64,000 bases of DNA from Scytonema sp. UIC 10036 (GTDB lineage: Bacteria; Cyanobacteriota; Cyanobacteriia; Cyanobacteriales; Nostocaceae). The notes beneath the pieces were generated by a model. It worked only from the letters and a program-made list of their open reading frames with translations, did not search any database and was not told where the DNA came from. The stretch is taken from assembly GCF_009725235.1 (NCBI RefSeq), contig NZ_WJFC01000053.1, forward strand, positions 1-64,000, read 5' to 3'. The position numbers and the translations under genes are program-made. How positions within the stretch are numbered: position 1 is the first letter of the stretch; each line of letters begins with the position of its first letter. Below are positions 37,189 to 46,153 of this stretch, one piece after another.

Positions 37189-37361
37189 TCCACATACCTC
37201 CATCTACCATTAGGATATATCTCAATAATATTCTCCTCACCTGCCAAGAAGAATACATTTCCCGTGCGCTTATCTATGCGAACTACATTTATGGGCAAGT
37301 AGAGTTTAGTAAACCAATAGCACAAATTGAAGCATTGCGTCTTCTGTTCTGATGTAGGAAT
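37185..37361 (-). CDS. DUF6888 family protein with an ATT start codon
   Basis: Too short for ordinary gene finding. The frame gives PTSEQKTQCFNLCYW, then LYLPINVVRIDKRTGN and EIYPNGRWRYVE before TGA at 37185, a DUF6888-like protein of 58 residues. No ATG, GTG or TTG precedes it in frame; an upstream TGA closes the frame. ATT at 37359-37361 stands where relatives have ATG, and GGAG lies 8 nt before it. Either ATT is used (rare) or the start was lost by mutation. The stop overlaps the DUF6887 ATG (ATGA). Second-copy comparison: the DUF6888 at 59616 has exactly the same length. Confidence 0.6.
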   Translation of the reverse strand: MPTSEQKTQCFNLCYWFTKLYLPINVVRIDKRTGNVFFLAGEENIIEIYPNGRWRYVE

Positions 37362-37433
37362 AGACTTTACTCCTCAGTGTAGTTAGTTGAAGAAAGTATA
37401 AAATTAGTCACACCAATTCTATAATCTCCTCTC

Positions 37434-37514
37434 CTAATGCGATAATAGTGAGACTTCCACCTCGTCTTGACACCCAAGAGCTTCTAATTTTTGAGCTACC
37501 TCAAGATACTTCAT
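37434..37514 (-). pseudogene. hicA remnant
   Basis: ATG 37514 overlaps the hicB stop (ATGA). It begins like HicA (MKYLEVAQKLEALGCQ) and stops after 26 codons. In another frame the continuation reads RGGSLTIIALGEE, so a frameshift and truncation removed the catalytic His region. No intact HicA toxin remains. Confidence 0.55.
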
Positions 37515-37744
37515 CGGGCTATTACCACAGTTGCGCGATCGGTGTCATCTACTGTCATATTTGCTGGTAAAGCTCGTCCCAAATCCTCATAAATCTCAAT
37601 TAGAGCAGCTAGAGCATCTCGAACATTTGCTAAAGCCTGCTCAACCGTATTTCCTTCAGTGACTAGTTCTGGTAGTAGCGGTGATGTCACAGTAAATCCG
37701 CCTTCAGGTTGTGGTGAGAGTAGTAATGGAACTTTATAGAGCAT
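37511..37744 (-). CDS. HicB-like antitoxin
   Basis: A 77-residue HicB-family protein: partial RNase H fold with YKVPLLLSPQPEGGFTVTSPLLPELVTEGNTVEQALANVRDAL broken into the usual strands and helix; the C-terminus is short and has no clear DNA-binding domain. By family it would neutralise a HicA RNase. The adjacent hicA is a remnant, so the antitoxin is now orphan. A second, more damaged hicB copy lies at 52203-52379. Confidence 0.75.
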   Translation of the reverse strand: MLYKVPLLLSPQPEGGFTVTSPLLPELVTEGNTVEQALANVRDALAALIEIYEDLGRALPANMTVDDTDRATVVIAR

Positions 37745-37841
37745 TACGTGCTTGTCCTTTGTTCACACTTAGAGTTCTTCCAAGATAACTAATAAATTTG
37801 CGCTTATTTCCTTGCATTACCAATACAATAAATACTTATCC

Positions 37842-38165
37842 TCAAACAGACATTGGGTCTGGTCTACCAATTCCTAGTTCTTGGAGCTTGACTTTGACAT
37901 CCTCCCACTCTCGTCCACAGTAGTAGTATTTTTGGTCTTTGATATCCGCAATGTAAAAACCTTGTTTGCCACCATTAATTCGTCTAAGCTCATTAGCAGC
38001 TTGTTTCATAGATATGCCAAAAGCAGCAAATAAATCTTCTTGAGAAAGCCAAGGTGCGTTAAACAAGTTGACAAAAGGCTCTCCTTTTGTAAAATACCAA
38101 GTGTTGTCGCGACGTTCAATGATTCGATAATAAACTGGGTAAACAATTGTGTCTAACTTTGACAT
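37842..38165 (-). CDS. Hypothetical protein, 107 aa
   Basis: Not recognised. It is soluble, aromatic-rich and mixed alpha/beta: IVYPVYYRIIERRDNTWYF, then WLSQEDLFAAFGISMKQAANELRRI, which may be a winged-helix-like segment, then a strand pair FYIADIKDQKYYY. The start is ATG; the upstream hairpin (38194-38218) separates it from the next small gene. It lies among toxin-antitoxin genes and may be part of one, but that is a guess. Confidence 0.6.
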   Translation of the reverse strand: MSKLDTIVYPVYYRIIERRDNTWYFTKGEPFVNLFNAPWLSQEDLFAAFGISMKQAANELRRINGGKQGFYIADIKDQKYYYCGREWEDVKVKLQELGIGRPDPMSV

Positions 38166-38193
38166 AATGTTTTATCCTATATTTAGGGCGAAA

Positions 38194-38218
38194 AGCCCCT
38201 AGGGCGATTCTAGGGGCT
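38194..38218 (-). terminator. Hairpin terminator
   Basis: Perfect 9-bp inverted repeat AGCCCCTAG / CTAGGGGCT with a 7-nt loop. On the minus strand it is followed by TTTTC. It would end the transcript of the small gene at 38229-38423. Confidence 0.7.
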
Positions 38219-38228
38219 ATAGGGTTAG

Positions 38229-38423
38229 TTAGTTACGGTCATGTTCGGGTTGTTCCAAGTCCTCATCACTCATGTCATCCAAGTTGTCTTTGACAGCATC
38301 GGAGTTTATGAGGTACGTTTCATCTTTGACCAGATCGCGTTTTTCCCACTGCTCTAGCAACAGACGGAGAAAAACTCTCACAGGGTTGAAGAACCTTCGA
38401 TGACCGTTACCATTTTTACTCAG
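38229..38423 (-). CDS. Small hypothetical protein with a CTG start, 64 aa
   Basis: The frame has no ATG, GTG or TTG near its start. CTG at 38421-38423 has GGAGG exactly 8 nt upstream (38432-38436), and an in-frame TAA just before it excludes an earlier start. The product begins (M)SKNGNGHRRFFNPVRVFLRLL, is basic and helical at first, and ends in a very acidic tail (DNLDDMSDEDLEQPEHD). It is followed by a clean terminator. Strong ribosome site plus terminator support a real gene; function unknown. Confidence 0.55.
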   Translation of the reverse strand: MSKNGNGHRRFFNPVRVFLRLLLEQWEKRDLVKDETYLINSDAVKDNLDDMSDEDLEQPEHDRN

Positions 38424-38736
38424 TTAGTTCACCTCCTTGAATTATCTGAGTTCAACATGGGGGTTTTACATCCCCCATCTTTTACATTATCACTTCCGCT
38501 ATTAGTATTAATAATACGGCTAATAAATACTTTACTTCCGCTTTAGCCTTGCAAATGGTGCAAGCGGTAGTGCAATTGTGATACGCATCAGCGTAAAATG
38601 AAATGTCGGTTAGCATCATTAATTGATGAATGGAATTTAAAGCTCAGTTTAATTACCGCTTTACAATAAATTAACTAGCAATAATAAATTAACAACTATA
38701 GCAATCCTATCTGATTTGTGAAAAAATCTCAGTACT

Positions 38737-38792
38737 GTAGGTAGGGCTAAAGCCCGCCAGTACTATCATGTGTACGGCATAGCCCTACCTAT
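38737..38792. repeat. Imperfect palindrome, GTAGGTAGGGCT-type
   Basis: GTAGGTAGGGCTAAAGCC at one end and GGCATAGCCCTACCTA at the other can pair. It abuts the toxin-like remnant. The segment 38437-38736 is an AT-rich spacer with a small ATGGGGG/CCCCCAT hairpin near 38457-38480 and no gene. Confidence 0.6.
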
Positions 38793-38824
38793 ATGTATTT
38801 CAAAAATCAAATAGGAGTCCTATA

Positions 38825-39103
38825 TATATCGGTATTGATAACGTAGAAGTTAATATCGATCGCGTAGCTCAAAGAGTATTAGAAGGCGGACATAACGTTC
38901 CAATTGAAGATATCAAACGCAGGTACGAACGCAGTCTAGAAAATCTACCAATAGCATTGCGACTAGCAGATAATACTTCAATCTATGACAATTCAAGCCC
39001 CGAAGGTCCTCAAAATCTACTAACAATTGAAAATGGAAGAATCAACCAACAAGTGTCAGAACTTCCTCAATGGTTAACAAAAGTACTACCTCAGAATTTA
39101 TGA
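38825..39103 (+). pseudogene. C-terminal remnant of a zeta-toxin-like P-loop protein
   Basis: A frame without a start reads YIGIDNVEVNIDRVAQRVLEGG, then HNVPIEDIKRRYERSLENLP, LADNTSIYDNSS, and ends ELPQWLTKVLPQNL. This matches the C-terminal half of zeta-toxin / AAA_33-type kinases (GGH.VP..DI..RY.RSL.NL). The P-loop half is missing and replaced by a dispersed repeat. Not functional. Confidence 0.65.
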
Positions 39104-39322
39104 CATTTTAGAATGCTCAAGGAATGCGTGAGGAGAGTTTACTGATTAAGATGCGATCGCGGAGCGTGCGCCGAAGCGCAATTGCATAATTTGACGCACA
39201 ACACAAGATAGGAGAATGGGACAACAAGTAAAAGATGACAAAGCTAACAACTGTAAGTTAGCAAACATCTAGGCTGTAATGCCTATTGTGAGCGTTGATA
39301 TTCTTAGATAGATGCGCCTCAG

Positions 39323-39429
39323 TGACAACGATAATTTGTCTACAAGTACCAATGACAACCATAAGTTGTTCACATTCACCAGCTAAAAATTACTGTGGTA
39401 CATAACAGATACATGACAATCATATGTTG
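39323..39429. repeat. Spaced TGACAAC-ATAAGTTGT-type repeats
   Basis: Degenerate direct repeats TGACAACGATAATTTGTC (39323), TGACAACCATAAGTTGT (39353) and TGACAATCATATGTTGA (39414), spaced about 30 and 61 bp, with a further copy at 39591. Their form resembles the transposase-binding repeats at ends of Tn7-like elements; no transposase gene is nearby. Confidence 0.55.
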
Positions 39430-39472
39430 ACAATCAGCACTCAATACTGCAAGGGCTGAGAATTTCAGCTTT

Positions 39473-39543
39473 GTTGGGTTGAGCACGAGCGTTACCCAAC
39501 AAATGCTTCTAGATGTTGGGTTTCGTTCCTCAACCCAACCTAC
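39473..39543. repeat. Two REP-like palindromes
   Basis: A degenerate copy at 39473-39500 (loop GAGCACGAGC) and a perfect-loop copy at 39515-39543 (loop CGTTCCTC orientation). Confidence 0.85.
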
Positions 39544-39592
39544 GTGTTTTCGTACTTTTTAGGCTTAACCGACAAGTATTGAATCAGCACTG

Positions 39593-39630
39593 ACAACGAT
39601 AAGTTGACAATTTTGCCAACTTATCGTTGT
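39593..39630 (-). terminator. 14-bp hairpin downstream of the CHAT gene
   Basis: ACAACGATAAGTTG and its exact complement around a 10-nt loop, 15 bp past the CHAT stop. No U-tract follows, so it may be a terminator or 3'-end stabiliser; it also belongs to the TGACAACGATAAGTTG repeat family described at 39323. Confidence 0.5.
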
Positions 39631-39644
39631 TGTCCCAGAAGCGG

Positions 39645-42341
39645 TTAGAGCCAGTTACCTACTAGAATAAAAGGTGCCCAGTAGTACGGATGCTCGTAGA
39701 AACGATCCCGATTCTTTAACAACTTCAATTGAGCATTCTTAAAGGCTTCTGCTTTAGAAATATTCGGTTGGTTTAACTGCTGGTAAAACTCACCCATAAT
39801 GAGAGCAGTCGCCTCATCTTCTACAACCCAAAGCGATGCTAATGTACTGCGTGCTCCAGCTTGGACAGCGACTCCAGCAATTCCTAATGCTGCTCGTTTG
39901 TCTCCTGCCGCTGTTGAGCAAGCACTAAGGACAAGTAGCTCGATCGCACCCTGTTGGTTGGTTTCTCTGGTTTTGAGTAAGTTACTCAGCTCGTTGATAT
40001 TGACTTTACCATCATAAGTTAAAAAGAAGGTATCTTCTGCCCTAGAACTAAACTGACCGTGAGTTGCTAGGTGAACCACAGGTGCATCCAAGGACTTAAC
40101 AGCGTTTTCAATAGCATTTCTAGTAAATTCCTCATTCAGCAGGACTTGACTTTGGCGAACTGTTGACTTGATTTCATCCAGTTCGTCTTTGACAGCAGGT
40201 AATGGCGGAAAGTCTCCACTACCTTCAGAAAGTCCACCAGCAATAGTTCGTAGTTGGGTGCGTGCTAAAGGTTGAGGGTTCAATAATTGTAAACCCGGTG
40301 TAGTAGCAACGTTATATTTCTCAATAAGATACTTCTGTTTGTCGTGCAGAGCCGCCATTGGGATACTTCGCAGTACACCATCTAAAACAAAGACTAAGTT
40401 TTTGACTTGGCGTTTTTCCAATTCAGGCGCGAGCGGTTGAATTATCCATTCATACACTTGTTGAGATAGAGGCTTAAACTCTTCAGTTGTACGGATTTCT
40501 AATGTTTGCCGCAATTGATCGATAGTGTCTTCAATTTGCGCTTGGCGTAGAGGAACTGTGTAACGGCGTAGAATTTGCTGCGATTTCTGGTTGGTTGAGG
40601 AGGAAGGAAGGGAAAGGATAACTTCTAAGCGATCGCTCAAAATGACTGGATAAATTACTGCCGCTGTCCGATCTACTTCGTCAATTTGAACGGGTTTTGC
40701 ATCTATACAGGCCCTGCGGAAGAAGTTGTCCAATTCTGCAAGTTGTAATGACTCTAGCACATTTCTAGCCGTGGCGAGAGCGTCTTGACTGGGGTTATTG
40801 TCTTGTGACTGCAATAGCAAACTGACGAGTTCGCGAAAGACTGGCTCGACTTGCTCTTGAAATGAAAATTGCACATCGCGATTCATGGCAGCTAAATCGC
40901 TGCGTAAAGACTTGAGGTTAGCAACAGCTTTGGTATATGCTGCGATCGCACCTTTCTCATTTTTTCTAGCTTTCAGTATACGACCCAACTGCCATTGCCA
41001 ACGATAACCAATATCCTGTGCTGAAATACCTTCAGCTAGCACCACAGCTTGCTGAGTCAGAGTTTGTGCGTTGCTCCACTGCTGAGTTTGCTCGTATAAC
41101 CCTCCTAGAGTACCTAAAGCATAAGCTTCGGCACGAGTATCTTTCAAACTCCTGGCTTGCTCAACAGCCGTTACCAATATCTGAGCGATCGCAGCCCATT
41201 CCGGAGTTCCGTTAGTTGTTGTAGCTTGTACCTTTGTTTGTTGCTGGGGGCAAAACAAATTGACTGCCGTTCCTCTAGCCTCAGTTCCTTGTTTGAGACA
41301 AGCCAAACTTTGGGCAAGATGAATTTTAGCATAAACCGTCTTCCGACTGGGCGGTAATGTGTCAAGCTGAGATTGAATTTCAGGTAATATTTGTGCTATT
41401 TTAGTATACTGAGCTTCTTGTACAGACAGACGTAGTTGATTCATTTGCGCGCTCAGCCGAGTCATGGGCGAGACAGAAGATGCAGCAGCTTGTTGGTAAT
41501 ACTGCATTGCTTCATCCGTTTTTTGCAATGCTTGAGCCGTGTTTCCCAAACTCAGGTAGATTTCAGCAACCAGTTCCGGAGAATTGAGTTGAGAAGCCAC
41601 TGCCAAACTTTGCTGTAGTGCCTGCAGGGAACCAAGGTTTTCTATGGAATTGGCTTGTGAGTTTTTTTGGTCTAAAACTCCCACGACTCGTAGAGCATTA
41701 CCCAAGCTTAACAATCCATTCGCCTTCAGCAGAGAGTTAGGTTGCTGTTGCAGCAGTTGATTTACGTCTTTTAAGGTTATAAGAGCGCGACGGTAAAGCC
41801 CCAATACTTGTAGTGCTTGAGCTTGGTTAAGCTGACTACCAATCTCGCCCTCCGAGTCCCGGTTTTTTACGTAGAGGGCTGTCGCCTCTTCCCAACTCGC
41901 AAGAGCTCCTTCAGGTTTTCCTTGGGCTATTTGTATTTGACCTTGAGTGTTAAGAGCCTGGGCGCGAACTGATATGTATTCTTTGGAATTTATACCATTT
42001 TTTAGTAGTAGATTTAAACTATTTGTGATGGTTGTGCTTGCTTGGGGTAACTGTCCGAGCTTTTGATATGCCAATGCGACATAATTTAATGCTAAAGCTT
42101 GATTCAGAATATCACCTTGAGATTGAAATTGAAGAGCAGCTTGTTCTAAAACCTGCACAGCTTGAGAGAACTGTTCTTGTTGGTAGAGTTGCAAACCTTG
42201 CTGCAATTGTCCCGTATTCCCCTGCACAACCTGAGTCCGCTGACTTTGTTCGGTTTTTGGATAATTTGCTGCATCAGCTACGACAGCAAATGAGCTTGTG
42301 ACGGTGGCAACGGCTACACCTAGAAGATAGAATTTTAACAT
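39645..42341 (-). CDS. Exported TPR - CHAT protease-like protein
   Basis: An 898-residue protein. Signal peptide at 1-24 (GVAVATVTSSFAVVADA). Tandem TPRs (about 35-480) with typical LNYVALAYQKLGQ and LGNTAQALQKTDEAMQYYQQA repeats. The C-terminal CHAT domain (about 600-898) is caspase-like, with catalytic His761 in HLATHG and Cys808 in LSACSTA, and the late motif AGARSTLASLW. Both catalytic residues are present, so cysteine-protease activity is plausible. The signal peptide is unusual for a caspase-like enzyme but common for this cyanobacterial group. It is the downstream neighbour of tpsB (117-bp gap), on the same strand. Confidence 0.88.
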   Translation of the reverse strand: MLKFYLLGVAVATVTSSFAVVADAANYPKTEQSQRTQVVQGNTGQLQQGLQLYQQEQFSQAVQVLEQAALQFQSQGDILNQALALNYVALAYQKLGQLPQASTTITNSLNLLLKNGINSKEYISVRAQALNTQGQIQIAQGKPEGALASWEEATALYVKNRDSEGEIGSQLNQAQALQVLGLYRRALITLKDVNQLLQQQPNSLLKANGLLSLGNALRVVGVLDQKNSQANSIENLGSLQALQQSLAVASQLNSPELVAEIYLSLGNTAQALQKTDEAMQYYQQAAASSVSPMTRLSAQMNQLRLSVQEAQYTKIAQILPEIQSQLDTLPPSRKTVYAKIHLAQSLACLKQGTEARGTAVNLFCPQQQTKVQATTTNGTPEWAAIAQILVTAVEQARSLKDTRAEAYALGTLGGLYEQTQQWSNAQTLTQQAVVLAEGISAQDIGYRWQWQLGRILKARKNEKGAIAAYTKAVANLKSLRSDLAAMNRDVQFSFQEQVEPVFRELVSLLLQSQDNNPSQDALATARNVLESLQLAELDNFFRRACIDAKPVQIDEVDRTAAVIYPVILSDRLEVILSLPSSSTNQKSQQILRRYTVPLRQAQIEDTIDQLRQTLEIRTTEEFKPLSQQVYEWIIQPLAPELEKRQVKNLVFVLDGVLRSIPMAALHDKQKYLIEKYNVATTPGLQLLNPQPLARTQLRTIAGGLSEGSGDFPPLPAVKDELDEIKSTVRQSQVLLNEEFTRNAIENAVKSLDAPVVHLATHGQFSSRAEDTFFLTYDGKVNINELSNLLKTRETNQQGAIELLVLSACSTAAGDKRAALGIAGVAVQAGARSTLASLWVVEDEATALIMGEFYQQLNQPNISKAEAFKNAQLKLLKNRDRFYEHPYYWAPFILVGNWL

Positions 42342-42458
42342 ATTATAATCTACTAATTAACTAACGACTACTCCCTTCGCGCTGTCAGATTACCTATATT
42401 CTCTGCGTTTCTCTACTCTGCGTCCTCTGCGCCTCTGCGGTTTTTTAATTAAAAATAC

Positions 42459-44273
42459 TTAAAACGGTTGGGTATAAACGATAGAAAAATACAGACCCTT
42501 TTCTTGTAAACTGTCTTCATCAAGTGAATCCACAGAAACTAAAGGAATACCATAGTCAAACCTGGCACTTAACCTATTGCTTTGCCACAGCAACCCCAAT
42601 CCTATAGAGGCAAGATTGCTAGGATCGGGATCGGCATTACCAGAGCTATTCCAAACAGTCCCATAGTCAACAAACGGAGTTATTTGTAACACACCTCCTA
42701 CCTGAGGTACGCGCAAAATTGGATACCTCAACTCAGCAGAAGCCGAAAAGGCATTATCAGTTAACAGTAAGTCTTGGCGGTAACCCCGTACTGTACGTTG
42801 TCCCCCTAAACCAAACTGCTCTAATGGTACCAACGCCCTGTCAGCTAATTGAGCATCTGCACTGATTAACAGTAGGGTATCTGGAGCGAGACGCCGCACC
42901 CACTGCGCCTGTCCTCGCCAGGAAAAAAAGCGAGCATCCGGTGCATCCTCGTTAGTGGTAGCATTGAACACATCTAAACCAAAACTAAACTGCGATCGCA
43001 CGGCAAATACTTGTCGGCTACTACGCTTGGTCCAATCTTGAAAAAACCGCAGTATGGATAGGCGAGTATTTCCGTCATCAGACCCTGGTACGGGAAATCC
43101 CACCCGTCTCGCAGTCAAAGGGGGACCCAAAAAGTCAACTTCACTTTCCCGACGTGATGCTGTGAGTCCCAGAGCAAATTCTTCGTTGGGGGTTTGCACG
43201 ATTGGTTGACGGAGTGTCAAAGAAAAGTCTTGTGAGGTTCCCTCAATATCAAATCTGTCAAAAGGGTCTTCAATAACATTACTATTTGTGTAACTATAGC
43301 CAAATTCCAGCGTCCCATTATAGGGATTGATGGGTAAGGTATAGCGAGCATCGACATCGTTACTACCTTCGGTGTTGGTGTAGGAGACACTTAAACCATC
43401 TCCCAATCCCAGTAAGTTAGCTTGGTTGAGTTGGATTCGCCTTTGAAAGCTACCAACACTAGGGGAACGATTGTTGTCTAAGGAAATTTGGGCTGAGAGT
43501 GTCTTTGCTTCTGTCACCCTGACATCTAGGACGTTAGTACCAGAGGTTGACCCCGCTGCAAGTTCCGCAGAAATATTTCTAATGAGCGGATTCAGTTGGA
43601 GCAGTTGCAGTGCTCTGAGCAATCGATTGACGTTGAGGGGTTTGTCAGTGGCGATTTGTATCCGACTGCGGATATAGTTGGGGTTTAACCGCCTCAAACC
43701 TCGCACTTGTATATTTTCTAACTGACCTTCCAAAACCTGAATTGTGACAACACCTCCTTTCTTTTTGAAAGTTTGATTGGCTGGGATGACAGCTCCGGAA
43801 GTAATGTAACCTTCATCGCGGTAGAGTTGGCTAATTGCTTCAGCAGCTAGTTGTAGTTCAGCAACGGAGGTAATCGGTCTATTAGTAAATTCTTTAACTG
43901 TAGCAGCTAAGCGATCGCTACTGAATACAGTACTGCCAATCACCTCAAAGCGTTCTACTATGATGGTTTCGGGAAAGACGTTGGGAACTGTTTCAGGAGT
44001 GTCTGGTGTTGGGCTGGGAGTTGGAAATAACTTTTCTGGGGGTGGGATGACAGGGGGTGTTTCCGGTGCGATGGGAGGATTTTCTTCTTCAGGACGGCGG
44101 AATATATCTGCAGGAGGTTGGGTTTGGGTAATTCTGTTCTCTGGCTGGAGGAGTTGAGGTGTCTGTGCAAACAACGGCTTTTGGTGCAAGCTACTGAATA
44201 GCAGGAGGGTGGGTGTGAGTAAGCTGGGTAAACCTCTTTGGTAATAGAAACTCAAAAACCTTTTATACAGCAT
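42459..44273 (-). CDS. TpsB / ShlB-FhaC family outer-membrane transporter
   Basis: A 604-residue outer-membrane pore of two-partner secretion. Signal peptide 1-37 (ending LFAQT). A Pro-rich linker (about 45-95) leads to POTRA 1 (about 100-180, ERFEVIGSTVFS to GYITSGAVIP) and POTRA 2 (about 180-255, LEGQLENIQVRGLRRLNP). The FhaC barrel (about 260-604) includes the secretion loop motif VRGYRQDLL and ends with the C-terminal Phe of outer-membrane proteins (IVYTQPF). It should export the TpsA at 46154 and perhaps the broken one at 49113. It lies upstream of the CHAT gene on the same strand. Confidence 0.92.
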   Translation of the reverse strand: MLYKRFLSFYYQRGLPSLLTPTLLLFSSLHQKPLFAQTPQLLQPENRITQTQPPADIFRRPEEENPPIAPETPPVIPPPEKLFPTPSPTPDTPETVPNVFPETIIVERFEVIGSTVFSSDRLAATVKEFTNRPITSVAELQLAAEAISQLYRDEGYITSGAVIPANQTFKKKGGVVTIQVLEGQLENIQVRGLRRLNPNYIRSRIQIATDKPLNVNRLLRALQLLQLNPLIRNISAELAAGSTSGTNVLDVRVTEAKTLSAQISLDNNRSPSVGSFQRRIQLNQANLLGLGDGLSVSYTNTEGSNDVDARYTLPINPYNGTLEFGYSYTNSNVIEDPFDRFDIEGTSQDFSLTLRQPIVQTPNEEFALGLTASRRESEVDFLGPPLTARRVGFPVPGSDDGNTRLSILRFFQDWTKRSSRQVFAVRSQFSFGLDVFNATTNEDAPDARFFSWRGQAQWVRRLAPDTLLLISADAQLADRALVPLEQFGLGGQRTVRGYRQDLLLTDNAFSASAELRYPILRVPQVGGVLQITPFVDYGTVWNSSGNADPDPSNLASIGLGLLWQSNRLSARFDYGIPLVSVDSLDEDSLQEKGLYFSIVYTQPF

Positions 44274-44834
44274 AATCAGTAGATGCAGCAGAGTTGGGAT
44301 AAGGATGCCTAACCAATCTCTCTGGGAACCGAGAATAATAACACTTAGAGTATACTATGAACTTTATTTGTAGAAATTGAAAAAACCTTATGTAAGGATT
44401 TTTCTCTGTGTAGAGACGCGATCGCCCTTACAAATGTTCTTTTTTATACAGAAGCGAATTTTCGTCTTTCTACAAAGTCTGTATTCTCAAGGTCATTTTT
44501 CATATATAAACCTTATCACTCTTTCAATAAATCTTAAAAAATTATAATCATTATTGCATTTTATGAGTTTTTATTGTAAACAATACAGTATAATTTATTA
44601 CTTGTTGTGCAGAAATATAGTTAAGTATGTAAAAAACATACAAAAAAATATAATTTTTTCATGAAGTGAATCAGCTCGTTGTTGGAATCTCCGTAGTAAA
44701 CCACGTAGTATTTTTCGGAGAAGTAAGTGTGTAGGTATTAACCTCACATAAGCAAAATGTCTACCGCAAAAATTGTTACAGCAACAGGCTTGTACCAAGC
44801 TGTCGCTCAAGAATGCAATGTAAGGAAAACTTCA
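44274..44834. other. 560-bp spacer between tpsB and the PEP-CTERM gene
   Basis: Very AT-rich divergent spacer expected to contain both promoters. A CTCCG...CGGAG inverted pair lies near 44691-44720. No gene or RNA is seen. An upstream ATG (44757) is in frame with the PEP-CTERM gene but lacks a ribosome site. Confidence 0.5.
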
Positions 44835-45617
44835 ATGAGTTTAAATAAATTGAGAAACAACCTCACAAAGACTACAGCCGTTGCTGCAGTTATCGGGATT
44901 GCAACTTGTCTATTTCCTGCGATCGCTCAAGCTCAACTAGGATCGCGGCTCCCCCAAACACCGCCAACCCCAGTTTCTGCGAATCCGAATGAAGAGGCAA
45001 ATGTTCGTCTTATTCAGTTTTCTTTGGATACGTCTGTCGAGGATATCAACTTAGCTCCAGACTTAGGAGAGTTCCCTGGAGCTATTCAAAACTTTAGAGT
45101 TGATAGTGAAGTGGACGACGTTCCCGACCTGTTTATTCCGTCTGGAACTTTGAGGACATTTAGATTGACGTTTAATGCTAATAATGAAGTAGATCCCATA
45201 ATAGTAGACTACTCGAACCCGGACAACATTGACAACATTACGCTTTTCGACCTCTCCCGAGATGGTACTTCTAATGAGTGGTTGAGGTACGATGTTACAT
45301 TTCCCGACAGCCCTGCAACATTAACTTTGTTCCTTCCATCCAATGATCCTGATGATACTAATCTGATTGATTCGCTATCCGGTTTCAATAATTTTTCAAG
45401 CTCAAATCCAATACAAGCAGTGGTAAGTCGTCCCGATGTTGGTAGAGTACAAAGTAGAACAGCAAAAATTGTGGAAAGCAACCCTGACCTTGAGAGACAA
45501 AGCTTAACCTTTGCCACTGTCCCCGAACCTACTGCTACAGCTAGTCTGCTTGGCGTAGGAGCTTTGGGTGCAGTAACACTGCTGAAGCGCAATAAGCGTT
45601 TGCAGAAGCCTCTTTAA
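44835..45617 (+). CDS. PEP-CTERM sorting domain protein
   Basis: A 260-residue exported protein. ATG 44835 has AAGGA 8 nt upstream and begins directly with a signal peptide (LRNNLTKTTAVAAVIGIATCLFPAIAQA). The central part is acidic and beta-rich (LDTSVEDINLAP, TFRLTFNANNE). The C-terminus has VPEPTATASLLGVGALGAV and a basic tail KRNKRLQK, the PEP-CTERM signal. It is predicted to be cut by an exosortase and displayed or released. It lies between the tps transporter and exoprotein genes. A clear terminator follows. Confidence 0.82.
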   Translation: MSLNKLRNNLTKTTAVAAVIGIATCLFPAIAQAQLGSRLPQTPPTPVSANPNEEANVRLIQFSLDTSVEDINLAPDLGEFPGAIQNFRVDSEVDDVPDLFIPSGTLRTFRLTFNANNEVDPIIVDYSNPDNIDNITLFDLSRDGTSNEWLRYDVTFPDSPATLTLFLPSNDPDDTNLIDSLSGFNNFSSSNPIQAVVSRPDVGRVQSRTAKIVESNPDLERQSLTFATVPEPTATASLLGVGALGAVTLLKRNKRLQKPL

Positions 45618-45666
45618 CTAGGTATGAGTTGATAGCAAAAGCGGGAAACCTGAAAAGCTTTACCCA

Positions 45667-45703
45667 AACCTCATCCCCCAGCTTCTAGCTAGAGGATGAG
45701 GTT
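45667..45703 (+). terminator. Terminator after the PEP-CTERM gene
   Basis: AACCTCATCC and GGATGAGGTT pair over 10 bp with a 17-nt loop, followed by TTTGC. The downstream spacer 45704-46153 contains no gene; it holds a GCGCCTTTGAGTCTTTGCGCG-like fragment of a dispersed repeat near 45928-45950 and a TTTGGTGGAGGAAAC repeat pair near 46060-46092. Confidence 0.7.
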
Positions 45704-46153
45704 TTGCAAAAGAATTAATATTAATAAAACTCAATAAAAAATGATTTCAAAACCTGATAAATTTTGGGATATGTTTCAAATATTAAATTTTAATTACTCA
45801 TCGTACATTGGTTTCCCAAAGTTGTTAAAGAGATAACGTCTAAAGCGCCCACCCAAAAATGATTATTTTATCTTGCCGTTGGTGATGGCAGGTATAAAAA
45901 ATTACGCAAGAACACCAAGAAATTCTTCGCGCCTTTGAGTCTTTGCGCGAGATAGAAAATGGCAAGCGACTGACTCAAAATGCTCTGCCCAAAGATTGCA
46001 AGTTTTGCGCTTACAATTCAAAGGAGAGTGACTCTTGTTAAAACAAGTTGAGTCGTGTTTCCTCCACCAAATAGGATTTGGTGGAGGAAACACTCCCAGG
46101 AGATTTTAGATGAGGAATTTGTTCAAGTAACTGAACAATATTAGGTTTTGAGA

